Positions 1-11,258 of a stretch of 64,000 nucleotides of DNA are shown here, one piece after another. A model generated the notes under the pieces. It was not told the DNA's origin. It saw only the letters and a list, made by a program, of their open reading frames with translations, and did not search any database. Position numbers and translations under genes: made by a program. The DNA is from Argyresthia goedartella. Lineage: Eukaryota > Arthropoda > Insecta > Lepidoptera > Argyresthiidae. Every line of letters begins with the position of its first letter. Position 1 is the first letter of the stretch. Where the stretch lies: positions 19,789,243 to 19,853,242 of the forward strand of contig OX463816.1 in assembly GCA_949825045.1 (NCBI GenBank), in the 5' to 3' direction.

Positions 1-1
1 A

Positions 2-1078
2 AATTTAAGATATATCTATACCAAAGAAAATTCTAAAAACATCATGATAGCTGGTGACATGAATATAGATTTTTTAAATAAACACGAAAAAGTTAGGCTT
101 TCAAATTTCATGTTAAGTTATAATTTTCATCAAAAAGTCACAAAGCCGACGAGAGTTACACCAACCAGTTCAAAATGCATAGACTTAATCTTTACAAACT
201 ATAATAAAAAAGACTACCATGTCGATGTCCAAGAATTAGGTCTTTCGGACCATAGAAGTGTCTTGTTTTCTACTCCTCTTAATATTCAAAACCCTAACCA
301 CTTTACATTGATCAAGCGTAATTTTAACGATTTCAATATAAATAGATTTAAAAATGAAATCTCAACAGTAGACTGGGAAAGTATATTAGTACCTGATAAA
401 AATGTGAATGATAATCTTAATACATTTGATAATATTATACAGACAGCCCTAAATAAATGTATTCCTAAAATATTAATAAAATATAAGCCAAACCAGAAAA
501 ATACTTACCTAACTAAGGGTATAAAAATATCATGTCGCAATAAAAGACAATTAAAACTACTAATATCACAGACTAATAATAAAATTCTACGAAACTACTA
601 TAAAATGTACTGCAAATCTCTAAAAAGGATAGTTTGTAAATCTAAGAAAATTATCAACATATATAAATTTAATAGTTCAGTTAATAAAACCCAATGTATG
701 TGGAAAATAATACACAATGTAACAAACAAATATAAAATTATACAAAATATAAGACTCAAATTTTCGAACAATACTTTATCTAACCCGAAAATAGTTGCAA
801 ATGAATTCAATAATCTATTTGCATCTATAGGAAAGTCACATAAATCTAGATCAGAGAAAAACAATCTTCCCGCAAGTAAAATAACAAATTCTTTTTTCCT
901 CACACCTGTTGAACCAAAAGAAACATTTAATATAATAAAAGGCCTTAAGAGTAAGAAGTCTTTTGGTATAGATGAAATTCCTCCGTTGCTGGTAAAACAT
1001 TGCGCGGATATTTTGGCAGTACCCTTTTGTAAACTTATCAATCAATCTTTTACAGAAGGAATATTTCCCGAAGCCTAA
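2..1078 (+). pseudogene. non-LTR ORF2, apurinic-like endonuclease C-terminal part and linker
   Basis: This is the end of an endonuclease/exonuclease/phosphatase (EEP) domain, the enzyme that nicks target DNA in non-LTR retrotransposition. AGDMNIDF near the start and LGLSDHRSVLF (about 236-270) match the conserved GDxN and SDH motifs of EEP nucleases. A basic linker follows, and then the beginning of the RT domain (GIDEIPPLLVKH, about 965-1000). The first in-frame ATG is at 44, but the frame is open to base 2, so the true start lies upstream of the window. The frame ends at 1076-1078, just where RT sequence continues in another frame. Confidence 0.82.
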
Positions 1079-2400
1079 AAACATCTCTTATAAAACCTAA
1101 ACATAAAAAAGGAAACGCCACTGACATTCATAATTATCGACCTATTGCTTTACTGCCTACTTCAGCAAAAATTTTTGAAACTGCTATGGCCATACGACTG
1201 CATAAATTCTATGAAAAATATAACATACTACATGATAACCAATACGGGTTCCGTAAAAATAGGTCTACTATATTGGCAATATATAACTATGTGCAAAACA
1301 TTTTTGAATCAATAGACAATAAACGGTATGCTGTGGGTTTACTGCTCGATATGAGCAAAGCGTATGATAGAGTATGCTTTGAAACTCTATTAGAAAGACT
1401 ATACGACTCTGGGATTAGAGGCTTAGCATACAGGTGGTTCAAGTCATACCTGCATAACCGTGTCCAATACGTAGAGATTGAAAATACCAATTTTATCACA
1501 GGTAAAGTAGAATGCGTTAGATCAGATAGAGTCCTTTCTACTGGATCTATTCCCCAAGGTAGCGTCTTGGGATGTTTATTATTTCTTATTTATATAAATA
1601 ATCTACCTAATCTAATTGATGACCCTTGCACCCTTTTCGCAAATGACATTTCCATATTATTTTCCTGCTCGAATACCACCGAATTAAACCAAAGCTTAGA
1701 TATGACCTTAGATAAGATCACCGACTGGCTAGATGAATCAAATTTAGAACTCAACCTTAAAAAAACTAATATAATTCAATTCAAACCCTCACAAAAAGTC
1801 CCATTACAAATTTCATATTGCTATAAACAAATACCACTGGAGACTTCAAAGACAGCAACCTTGTTGGGGATCGATCTAGACACAAACTTGAGCTGGAAAC
1901 CTTACATACAGAGATTGCAAAACAAATTATCATCTTTTATTTATGCCCTCCATCAACTAAAAAGGGTAACTGATGTCAAAACTGCGCTCACAGCCTACTA
2001 TGCATACGCACATTCCAGACTATCGTATGGTATTATATTATGGGGGAATTGTTGTGAAATAAAGGATATTTTTATTCTACAAAAGAAATGTATTAGAATA
2101 CTTACAAATATTGACCAAATGGTATCTTGTAGATCTTATTTTGTAAAACTCCTAATACTTACCTTAACTTCTATTTATACATTAGAATCTTGCAAATTTG
2201 TAAGAAAACATGGTAACTTATACTCCCCTCTAGAAAATAAAAATAAAAGGAATAATCGAGACCAAAATAAATTAAAGAAACCATTTTCAAAGTTAGAACT
2301 CGTGTCTTCTAGTCCCCATCATATGGCCATCAAAATATACAATCACATACCAAATTACTTAAAAAACATAGAAAGAAACACTATTCATTACTTATTTTAA
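1079..2400 (+). pseudogene. non-LTR reverse transcriptase, frameshifted and catalytically altered
   Basis: The RT domain continues from the previous entry after a frameshift near 1075. NYRPIALLPTSAKIFE lies upstream of the first ATG (1186), so that ATG is not a real start. Further motifs are QYGFRKNRST, LLLDMSKAYD (first catalytic Asp) and SIPQGSVLG. The motif that should read FADD is FAND (about 1641-1650), so a catalytic aspartate is replaced by asparagine. The C-terminus has the RTN_K thumb-like region. The protein would belong to a target-primed retrotransposition complex, but this copy is inactive. Confidence 0.88.
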
Positions 2401-2786
2401 AGAAGTTCCTCATTGAAAAATGCTATTATGATGTGAAAGAATTTTTCAATGATAAAATTAGGTAAACATTTCTAGTCGTTAATTACTTGTTCATTACATG
2501 TTATTACTAATTTAATGTTTATATAATTTACTCTTAATTTATTTACTTATTGTTAATAATAATAATCTCTAAAATATTTTGTTAATTGTCTCTATACAAT
2601 TTTGAACAAAAATGTAATCATTTTTCAATTTTTTTTTAAATTTTTCGTAAAATGGACAACTGGCTGTCCTTCGCATGTTGCTGTGCCCTAGCAGGGCGTC
2701 ACAATGTACTAACTTTTATTTTACCACCTTGTGAAATTTTGTGACTTTGCAATAAACTATTATGAATTATGAATTATGAATCCCTC

Positions 2787-3106
2787 GCTTCGCTCGTGAT
2801 TTAAGTTTTAACACCCTCGCTACGCTCGGGAGTAATCCTTGAGTCCTTCGTTACGCTCGCGATTTAAATCGTCACCCGCGACAGAAGACACTGCTTTATC
2901 CCCTTGGTTAATAATCTACTATTTTTAGTTGATTCGTTTTTGGATTTTTTTCAAAATGGCGGAGATAGGGGGTTTGAAAAATGTAAAAAACCGCTACAGT
3001 CCAAACGGCTTGACGGATTTTTACAAATGGCATGTTGTTGGATTCGTGGTGACCGTGGGAGTGACACAGACTGTATCATTTTAGTGAAAAATTGCAAAAT
3101 GTAGCT
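2787..3106. other. non-coding spacer with short palindromic GC motifs
   Basis: CGCTTCGCTCG-type palindromic words recur three times between about 2783 and 2865. I see no supported gene; the 66-codon frame at 2904-3104 has no recognisable features. Confidence 0.4.
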
Positions 3107-3292
3107 TACAAAGTTATTGGTGCGGCTACTTCAATACTCCATGCACGTAACCAGGTATTACGTATTGATTTTATTTGTAATTAATGTGTTTTATAATTGT
3201 AATGTGCTTCCTGCTGTTGATTTCCCAAATAAACTATTTTGGTACCGATGCCAGGTATATTCATAAGTTTGTATGAGTTATTGAAAGAAAAT
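3107..3292. repeat. degenerate interspersed-repeat segment split by a 92-bp insertion
   Basis: The sequence matches the central part of the repeats at 6801-7211 and 14184-14596 (TTGGTGCGG, ACTCCATG, CATAAGTTTGTATG in order). It is interrupted at 3159-3250 by 92 bp flanked by the direct 8-bp repeat CCAGGTAT (3151-3158 and 3251-3258). The insert is AT-rich and carries AATAAA. A second weaker piece of the same repeat lies at about 4575-4650. Confidence 0.55.
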
Positions 3293-3460
3293 TCAGGCGG
3301 GTTATTTGTTGACACCCCTAGATGGCGTTAGGTGTAGTCTGCCTCGCACTACCGTTTGGTTTTCATCTCAGTATATATTCCCAAAATGTAAATAATAATG
3401 TTTCGAAAATATAGACAACATTTATTATATATTATAAACTGAAACTAAACTATAACTACA

Positions 3461-4491
3461 CTAAAATAAATTTAAAATCTCCCTGAGTTCGCTGCCGGGC
3501 GGGAGGGTACCCAAGACGCTGGCACTGTTACCTCGCTGTATCGCAACACTGATGCGTTGAGCGAGGTAGGCGCCAGCTCTGCGGTCCCCTGACGCTTCGA
3601 TGAGCCTCTGAGAGATGTCTTTGAGGACTCTTCGGTCGTCAGGGCCCCACGGCCCAAGGCTCTCAAAGCCGAACGGCATAAACAAATAGTCGTCGCCGAG
3701 TGCGGCGTATTTGAGACACTCTGCTGCTGCCGCCGCAGCGCCGGCTGTGGCTGAGGTTGCCGATAGGTGACACGGTGCCAGCGTATCTACGCAGGTCGCG
3801 TCCCATACTAGCGACCTCCCGCTCTGCCAGGGAATGAGCGTCATTCCGTCCGGCCTCCTCCATCGTCGCGGGCCAGCCCATTGGGTTCAAGTATTGCTGG
3901 CACACCACAGCTGGCAAGGGCCCGACGGATGACGTCATTAAGATTGGCATGAAGGGACCACCGATCGGCGCTGCGTTGGCAGGAGAGGCCGTGGTGACCT
4001 AGTTGGTCCACCCTAGCACCGCAGCGGCACCGATGGATTTCGTTTGTCTTTACGCCGAGTCGCAGGCAAACGGCGAGGGTAAGGGTGGTACGGTCAAGCA
4101 GGGTGCCAATGTGCGTTAATGGGATTGCGCGCAGCCAGTGTCCTAACTCCTTCTCCCTAGTAACTAGGAGACGAGCGCGCACTGCTGGACCACTAGCCGA
4201 CTTTACCAGATCTTCGCAGGTTTTAATGCATAGCGGCTCGTCCCATAGCCGTTGAGAGTTTAATTTTGTTGGAAAATTTTGCCTCGAACAGGCTTGCGTC
4301 CAGGCATTCCTGGCCTCGGCCAGACACGTGACCTCCACATCACCGAGTGATGGGTTTATGATTTTACCATAGAGATCACGTGTGCTATGGGCTGAAGACA
4401 GGAAGGCCGGGAGCGCCACATCTGAGATTTTCCGGATCCCCAAGCCACCGTGTCTGATTGGAATGTTAATTGTATCAGTAATATTGATCAA
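3461..4491 (-). pseudogene. retroelement C-terminal region with zinc-finger and PD-(D/E)XK-like nuclease motifs
   Basis: Two overlapping minus-strand frames make one protein broken by a frameshift near 3845-3860. The upstream part (4491-3845) has GGLGIRKISDVALPAFLSS, typical of the region after an RT domain, then a Cys/His cluster, CRCGARVDQLGHHGLSC. The downstream part has RPDG just before MTLIPW, then LVWDATCVDT; an RPD followed by WD fits the PD-(D/E)XK layout of restriction-like endonucleases in some non-LTR elements. The frame ends with QRISVAIQRGNSASVLGTLP. The RT domain itself is missing upstream, so this is a 5'-truncated copy. Family name uncertain; the nuclease role is inferred from motif spacing. 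Confidence 0.65.
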
Positions 4492-6800
4492 AAGTTTAAC
4501 AATAGTTTGAATAGAGTGCGTAGCTCACAGATTGGAATATTGATATTATTTGGATATTTGGATTTGTTTTGAAAGTTTTTGGTGCGGCTTCATTAATACT
4601 CCATATATAGTATATAGGTGACCAAGTGCATTCATAAGTTTGTATGTCAGAAGTTCAGCTTTCCACCAACAGGCTTGCGAGATCTACAGCTCACAGAACC
4701 CCTAGTAGTAGATTATGCAACAAGTGAAAAAAAGGGAATTTAATTCGATAGACGAAGTTGTTTCCCGAGAGTAGCAAAAGATTCTAGATTAAAGTAGAAT
4801 CTTGAACGAAGCGAGGGATACAAGAACCGAGATAAAAAAACACGAGTTGTATACTCTACTTGATACGAGATTGCGAGAAAATTTAATATTTGAGAAAAAG
4901 ACGCTCCTCCTCGCCTGCCCGACCTCGCCCGCCTCCGCGCAGGGGTGGGCTTATATCACGATATTAGACTTTAATTACACAGAAATAACCTTATTCCAAA
5001 CTATTTTTAATATCTTGTGAGTAAAAGAGCGTTTTATTCATTGTTATCGATGAATAAAATGTCATTTTTCGAGTGGCAATGGTATAAAACCTATTTTGTA
5101 GGCAGGTATACTAAGCTAAACTTGTGAAGTTTACATTGAACGCAACTGATAATAAGCACTTTTTGTTGTGATGACACGACCAATCTCCCAAAATCTAATA
5201 AAATATCATCGACCCCAACGCGTTATCAAGTGAATGATCAGTTATCATCGAGTTTATTCGGAATAGATACCTACCTCAACCTGAATTGATGACTGCTGAT
5301 GAAGCCGGACCCCTGTGATCTAAATCCGAAAATAGTCCAATATTTGAGTGCCCACGCTAAATTCAGAGCTCAATCCGGCCGGTCGCTCTATTGTACAGGG
5401 GTCTCTAGTTTTGCTATAGCTATTGAAATTTCTGCGTTCTATAACTTACTGCTTATGTTCAGATCGTAAAGGAGTTTTTGTAGATAGCTACGGTATACTC
5501 TTTATAACTCGAAACTGAGTTATAAAGGTAGGAGTAATAGATGGTATTACTCTGTTCTCCTTGCTCTCATTTTAATGTTTGCGGCTATAAACTACTTATT
5601 TGTATTGTAATGATTTTGCAGTATAATAAATAATAAAGTATTGTTATTTATTGACGCCAATAATTCATGGAATTTTCACGAAATGAAGAATTATTTTCGC
5701 TGATAAACATCAACAAGTAAATTCCGTGCACTTTAAAGGAACAGGAAAGGCTTATGTCGACAAGATGTAAAAATGTTTTACACAGTTTTAGATCAATGTG
5801 TGCAAATAAATATGTATGTAGTGACATGTATATTTAATTGACAACATTTAAAATTATTAACCCCCTAATTTTAATAGCTAATTCAAAAGTTGGTCGAGAG
5901 CGGGATTTTCATTTTACCATTTTCCAATATTTAGATTTTCATATTTATATAAATTTTTGAATCTTGAGTTTTTGGAAAAAGTTGATGTTGGTAACATGGT
6001 CCATTTGGCTTTGTCTTTGCCTGTCCCAGAAAGTAAAAAAAACAAAAGCTGCGTTCGGTTTGAACGTCTCAGTTGACGCCCGCCATGAGCCCACCTTACA
6101 TGCTATCTCTTTTGCTATTCTTCTGTTCAAACAAATCGAACGCACGGTTATGCTAAATACGATACAAGTTAAATGTATGGTGACATTGACAGCTAATGTC
6201 AGCTAGTATTTTTTTAATGCTAGGCAAAGGTATTTGTAGTTCTTCTGCCTACATCCTCGATATCCATTCGATATCTGAATTATTTTCCAAGCATCTTTAA
6301 AACGAATGAATAGAAAAATACATTTAAATGTGTTTCGTATTAATCATGCAAATATATCTAAATGAACATTAATTATTTTTACCTAAACAAAAATGAAATG
6401 TTGTCAATTGCTTCAATTCAAAAATGCTGAGTCTACCCTTCAGCGTTACCAGACACGTTTTATTCTATTTGTAATAAATGTGACTTATCAAAGATCGCAT
6501 AGGAAACAATTTAAGGTTGTATGTTATAGGAAATATGCTTAGAATAGATTTAAATTACTTATTACAGTTTGTATTTATAAGTCGTAGAAAGGTGTTCCAA
6601 TCTGTAAGATATTTTTTTTAGTTTATTTAAGTTGCAACAATGACCGTGTCTTGTTTGTGCTACATTTATAAATTAATCAATAAATTGATTTTTGAAAAAC
6701 AAAACAAACAGACACGTTTTGTATTTTTTGTGAAATGTTCAAAGCATGCATTTTATACTGCTATATTAAAATTCCATATGAAAGTCCATAGCTTAACCAC
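4492..6800. other. non-coding AT-rich stretch
   Basis: No gene is supported. It contains a degenerate piece of the interspersed repeat (about 4575-4650), a small hairpin (about 5499-5526), an imperfect inverted pair around GCGTTCGGTTTGAAC (6051-6065 against 6123-6141), and a direct repeat of AGACACGTTTT (about 6450 and 6710). Short frames here have no domain signature. Confidence 0.4.
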
Positions 6801-7211
6801 TTTTTAGGGTTCCGTACCCGAAGGGTTCCAAACGGGACCCTATTACTAAGACTTCGCTGTCCGTCCATCCGTCAGTCCGTCCGTCTGTCACCAGGCTGTA
6901 TCTCAAGAACCTAGCTAGCTAGAGAGTTGAAATTTTCACAGATTATGTATTTCTGTTGCCGCTATAACAACAAATACTAAAAACAGTATCAAATAAATAT
7001 TTAAGGGGGCTCCCATACAACAATACCACATACAAACTTATGGATGCACCTGGTTACGTACATGGAGTGTGAAAGTAACAGCACCAATAACTTTGTAAAC
7101 AATATTTTGCTGTGTAAAATCCAAACTATTCACTCCACACCATCGCTTCCATTGAACGGTGGTACGGAACCCTTCGTGCGCGATTTAGACTCGCACTTGA
7201 CCGGGTTTTTT
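6801..7211. repeat. lepidopteran-type interspersed repeat, copy 1
   Basis: It begins TTTTTAGGGTTCCGTACCC and ends with GGTACGGAACCCTTCGTG followed by CTTGACCGGGTTTTT. It contains a GTCC/GTCT-rich block (about 6860-6895), which on the other strand is the GACGGACGGACAG block, and the phrase AAATTTTCACAGAT. A second copy in reverse orientation lies at 14184-14596, and both share the same internal segment around TATGGATGCACCTGGTTACG. I recall this as a common lepidopteran repeat; its class (SINE, Helitron-like or MITE) I cannot settle. Confidence 0.75.
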
Positions 7212-7900
7212 AACACTAGCATGACTGAATGGTGCTGACGTGACGGCCAATGCAGAAAAAAATATTTATAACACGACGCGCGTACTCGTTCAATTAAATC
7301 AAACAAGAGACTTGCACAAAAAACCAATAAAGTTCTAAAAACTGCCGCAGTACCAAATAATACTCGCTTGCGTTCGTCGTACGTATCGAATACTCTGGCT
7401 GTGCTCATAATGCAAAATTGTCTACAATGAGATTTTGTTTATCATGGTAAACAGCTGTTTGAAGTGGTCAAACTAAAGAATTTTATAATTTTATTTTTAT
7501 TTTTATTTACTGTCTAGGTTTTTCAACATAATCAACAATAAATAATGCAATAAGTCTGGTTTATTTATTTTTATTTGATAAGTCTGGATTATGAGTTCTT
7601 CTGGTTGATAAATAGGTTAAAACTTATGTACTGTATTAATTTAGGTTTTTTAGTTACTTGTCGGTACAGACTCGCGATTCAAAATGTCAAATGTGCATGC
7701 ATTAGATGTGCAGCATGGCCCCGCTGAAAACCAGCGCTGCGCAGTTATTGCACAGCATTGCTGAGCTTGGCCCTTTTGAAAATTATTATATTAGCTAAGT
7801 ACCTATTATAAATCATAAGTAATTTGGTAATAAATGAATTTCTTTCTTTCTTTCTGTAACTGATAGTTGTGATTAGTCACACAAATATGTCTGTCTACTA
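7212..7900. other. non-coding spacer
   Basis: AT-rich with a short TTTC microsatellite near 7840. No gene is supported; the 92-codon minus frame at 7130-7408 overlaps the interspersed repeat and has no signature. Confidence 0.35.
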
Positions 7901-8113
7901 AAGTGCTCGCACGGTAAGTCTGCGCGCCGTGACAAGTCTAACTAATTTTTAACTTCCTCAGTCTTCAATGTAAACAAGCGCAATTTTTTTCGATCATTTA
8001 CAAAATTATAAAAAGTCATCATTTCGCATTTATTTCAATTTAATTATTAATTATAATACCAAAAAAACGATTCGCACTAGATACCTAAGTGCAGACTTAT
8101 CGTGCGAGCACTC
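7901..8113. mobile_element. MITE with about 23-bp terminal inverted repeats and TA target duplication
   Basis: The left end AAGTGCTCGCACGGTAAGTC is matched inverted at the right end (GACTTATCGTGCGAGCACTC, ending 8113). TA lies outside both ends (7899-7900 and 8114-8115), as in Tc1/mariner-type insertions. The interior is AT-rich and non-coding, so it is a non-autonomous element of 213 bp. Confidence 0.72.
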
Positions 8114-8738
8114 TAATAGCTGCAACTTTGACTTAAAACGTTACTATTGAAAACATCCGAATAAACATTTTCCGAAAGGTTTATAGCTATGAGTATTTCC
8201 CCGAATGCACAGACTTCTGCTCGAATAAAGTTCCTTCCATGTTCTCTCATACTGGCGCTGTCAGTAATATCGTGATTATGCGTATCATTCAAGCTTTAAG
8301 TTAAATTGCCACTACATCCGAGCATTTGACTCGTAAAAAGAGGAAATCAAAATTGGCCAGCCTACACAATATTCGATACAACAGAGAAGCGCAGGCAAAG
8401 TTTAGAACACGATGTGTTAGTTAGTGCAGCTCCGAGCCCCGGGCAACCTATCCGCCCGCGCCCGGGACGGTTGGAGAGTGGGCACTAGTGCTGCCAGGTT
8501 ACACGAATACTTGCCATTTGGGTTATCTGTGGCTTGAGTTACGCCTTTGAGTGTGTGGACAAAGCGACTACTTCTTGAGCCGCGGTTAACATCAAATTGT
8601 GTGTTTGAAATTAAGAACCAATCAGTAGTTTTGAAGAAAGAATCAAAAATCAAAAATTTTGAAATGTTCTGCCGCAGCGACTAACGTATAACAGCCATGT
8701 TACAGTCTAAGCTGTTATGAACTTTATTATAATATTGT

Positions 8739-8895
8739 TGACCTTTGTAGTATTGCGGTCAAGGCTGTGCTTCCAGAGCGAGAGGTCCCGGTTCGAATCC
8801 CGCCTAGGGATGCAAAAAAATCCCTAGGTCTTGGATGTAAACATGATTGTGACGTCGCTGTTTGTGGTTCCCACAACACATTTATGTTATAATTA
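8739..8895 (+). mobile_element. tRNA-derived SINE, copy a
   Basis: The head resembles a tRNA: TTGACC, a GCGGT-like A-box area, then AGAGGTCCCGGTTCGAATCC, with a pol III B box GGTTCGAATCC at 8790-8800. It is followed by the family body (CCCTAGGTCTTGGATGTAAAC, GTGACGTCG, GTGGTTCCCACAACAC), shared with the copies at 11022 and 15345. Confidence 0.75.
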
Positions 8896-10320
8896 TATTT
8901 TTTTATAAAATATGGTTGTGTTAAATATTTCAACTTCTATGAATCGAGTTGCTGATTTTACCGATTAACGAGTCTTAAAGAGGCGATACAGCCGAGTCGT
9001 GCTAGTTGAGCGTGTAAGATAGAAAAATAATTATAGAGAGATTGGACTAGGTACATATATACCGCTGTAAGAGGTAACCAGAGATATAGAAATAAACAAA
9101 ATTAGTTTAGTTTCACATTTTCTTAAGTATAGTTATGACGAAACGTTTGGCGGATTTATGAAATTGTATTTTATTGACCGAGCGAGCGAAGTGTCCAGTT
9201 TCGAGAATGGCCAAAAATGCTGTCTGTCTGTACTCGCCTACAGGTAGCATTTTTCAACCGTTTTTGACGAAAATTAGCACACAAGTTCCTTTATTATTAT
9301 TATTATTTAAGACGATGTAGGGGGTAAAAGGGGGAAGTTTGGTGTAGGGTTATTACCGACGGATTTCAATCAAATTTGAGAGGCACACTAAGAACTTACA
9401 CTCTACACAAGATGTTGCGAAAAAAAAATACAAAAAGGGGGAGTGGAGGGGGAGGCACTTCGGGGTATTTTCGATCCCCTTTGTTGTAGATCAGTGCTAC
9501 TCAAAGTGGGGTACGCGAACCTAAGGGTTCCTCATTTGATGGTAGGGGGTACGCGAAAAGATTTACGTAATGGCGGCTGGATGGTTGGCAAGCAATAATT
9601 ATGACACGCATGGCATGCATGACAGCGCGCGCGCGACAACTGAGAGCATAAATGCTGGTTTGAGTATTAAGCAACAGGAGTCATTACTCCTGAATGCAAT
9701 GAAAAGCTGTTTATTTTGAATAGAGTGATTCTTTACAATTAGAATTCGTAATGAATGTTTTTCACAATGTAATGTGACATTAGATTGCATTACTATATTA
9801 TTTCCATTTGAGGTAGCAGAAGCAAATTGTTTCCACTTTTTGTGAGTAATAGTAATAACGAGTAAGAAAACTTATGCACTGACTAATGCTTTTCTCCCTC
9901 TCGTTAACCGCAATTGTATAAAAACATTTTGCTTTTCATTTTATTCATAGTATAGCTTGTTCACACTAAATGCAGTCAGTAAGATATAATTGAGACAATA
10001 GAATGAACTAAATCATTCTTAACCCTATCACTATTTTTTTTCTACCAAAAAGCGGTAACACTGGAACTGTCATTTTACTTCGTTGTTATGTGAATAAGGG
10101 TATAGTCGGTCTTTAGGCTACCACGCTGAAAATATTTTGGCGACTTAGACCTAAACAGGCTTGGCAACACTGGCCGGTACCGGCTCAATAGTCCCGGACA
10201 CGCATCCCTCGTAACACCAGGCTCAGAAGAATATATTTTTAACACGATACAAAAATAGGAGACTCTTTGGCTGTGTGTTACCCGTCGGCATCTGTACCAA
10301 ACTGCCATTCTTTTTAGAGC
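8896..10320. other. non-coding stretch with a hAT-like terminus
   Basis: At 9493 the sequence CAGTGCTACTCAAAGTGGGG resembles the terminal inverted repeat of Buster-type hAT elements, but I could not find the partner end. Around 9180-9260 is a fragment containing GAGCGAGCGAAGTGT, a phrase that recurs near 16370. No gene is supported. Confidence 0.35.
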
Positions 10321-10859
10321 TAAAACTTGGCCAAGTGCGATTCGGCCTTGCGCACTGAGAGATCCGCATTTTTTATGAAGGCCCAAAAAATTGAGGGTTT
10401 CCTTTTTTTTTTCTTTATTTGCGCTATAAGACCTTGCTTCTAGCCAAACATGATTCAGGGTCAACGGGAAGTACCCTTTGGTTTTGAATCTCTTGCGAGT
10501 GTCAAGCAAGTTCAGCAAAATTTTGACATAAAAGGCGGTATCTTTTGATTAAGTTGATTTTTTCACAACTTCAAGATATCACAGACCCTTATCATGTACT
10601 ACCTGACATCTAGGAATTTCTATCGGAAGCTGTCTTTAGATTTGTCATTTTGGCCATTTGAAAGGAATTCTGTCAGAAATTCCTAGATGTCAGACTAACA
10701 TATAATCGATTCTAATTTCAACTTGATACCTCGATCCTGGGAAAAGGGGTCTCAACAGACGGACAGACGGAAAGATGGACAGATGGAGAGACAGAGGGAC
10801 AACGAAGTGAGCCTATAAGGGTTCCTTTTTTTGCTTTTTAAGGCACGGAACCCTCAAAA
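10321..10859. repeat. interspersed repeat related to the GGTTCCGTAC family
   Basis: It starts TAAAACTTGGCCAAGTGCGA and ends TTAAGGCACGGAACCCTCAA. Near the right end it carries a GACGGACAGACGG-type block (about 10758-10800). An internal imperfect inverted repeat is visible: ACATCTAGGAATTTCT (about 10608) against AGAAATTCCTAGATGT (about 10674). It is non-coding and related in ends, not in body, to the repeats at 6801 and 14184. Confidence 0.6.
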
Positions 10860-11021
10860 TAGGTGAATCAGTGTACCGAATGTCCGTTAGCATCACATTT
10901 GGATTTCGGATTTGTACAGACATTACATATATTGCCTGTTAACATCTTGTCAGGGGGCTAGCCCATTGCTGCAACTATGTACATATGAAGATTTCATAGG
11001 TAATTTTCCACCATATGAATT

Positions 11022-11258
11022 AAATTGACGACCTCTGTGGTGCGGCGGTTGTGGCCTTACCTACCATGCGAGAGGTCCCGGGTTCGATCCCCGGCTGGGG
11101 GTAAAAAAAACCCAGGTCTTGGATGTTTATATGTGTGTGACGTCGTTGTATTCGTTGTAGTCGTAGTTACCACGACACAGGGTATCCTAGTGTGGGGCCA
11201 GAAGCAATGTATGTGCCTGTATGTAAATGTTTATGTTTAATTAAAATCTTTAATTTTA
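11022..11258 (+). mobile_element. tRNA-derived SINE, copy b (best preserved)
   Basis: The tRNA-like head has GTGGTGCGGCGGTTGTGGCC, then GAGAGGTCCCGGGTTCGATC; the B box GGGTTCGATCC is at 11080-11090. The body has CCCAGGTCTTGGATGTTTAT, GTGACGTCG, GGGTATCCTAGTGTGGGGCC and a TTTAATTAAAAT tail. The head is followed by a run of A and then SINE body, so it is not a functional tRNA gene. Confidence 0.82.

Larger units (their letters stand above)
1..2786 (+). mobile_element. Jockey/CR1-group non-LTR retrotransposon, 5' end outside window
   Basis: The endonuclease C-terminus, reverse transcriptase and 3' UTR of a non-LTR retrotransposon are present. The reading frame is open back to base 2, so the element starts outside the window. 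After the RT stop at 2400 there is an AT-rich 3' UTR with an AATAAA-like stretch near 2750, then three copies of TATGAAT (about 2760-2780), the short-repeat tail common in the CR1/Jockey group. A frameshift near 1075 and an altered catalytic motif show that the copy is dead. The clade is inferred from motif style only. Confidence 0.85.

Noticed and set aside
2783..2865. repeated CGCTTCGCTCG words as a CRISPR-like array
   Set aside because: Units are short, unevenly spaced and in eukaryotic context; there are no spacers of regular length.
5964..6206. 80-codon plus frame with a hydrophobic start as a small secreted protein
   Set aside because: No cysteine pattern, a mirrored frame on the other strand, and an inverted repeat inside it suggest non-coding repeat sequence.
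9493..9560. complete Buster-type hAT element
   Set aside because: Only one terminus-like sequence is seen; no partner end, duplication or transposase.
11075..11095. possible tRNA gene from the B box and tRNA-like arms
   Set aside because: The head lacks a complete cloverleaf and runs into SINE body and tail; two other copies share that body.
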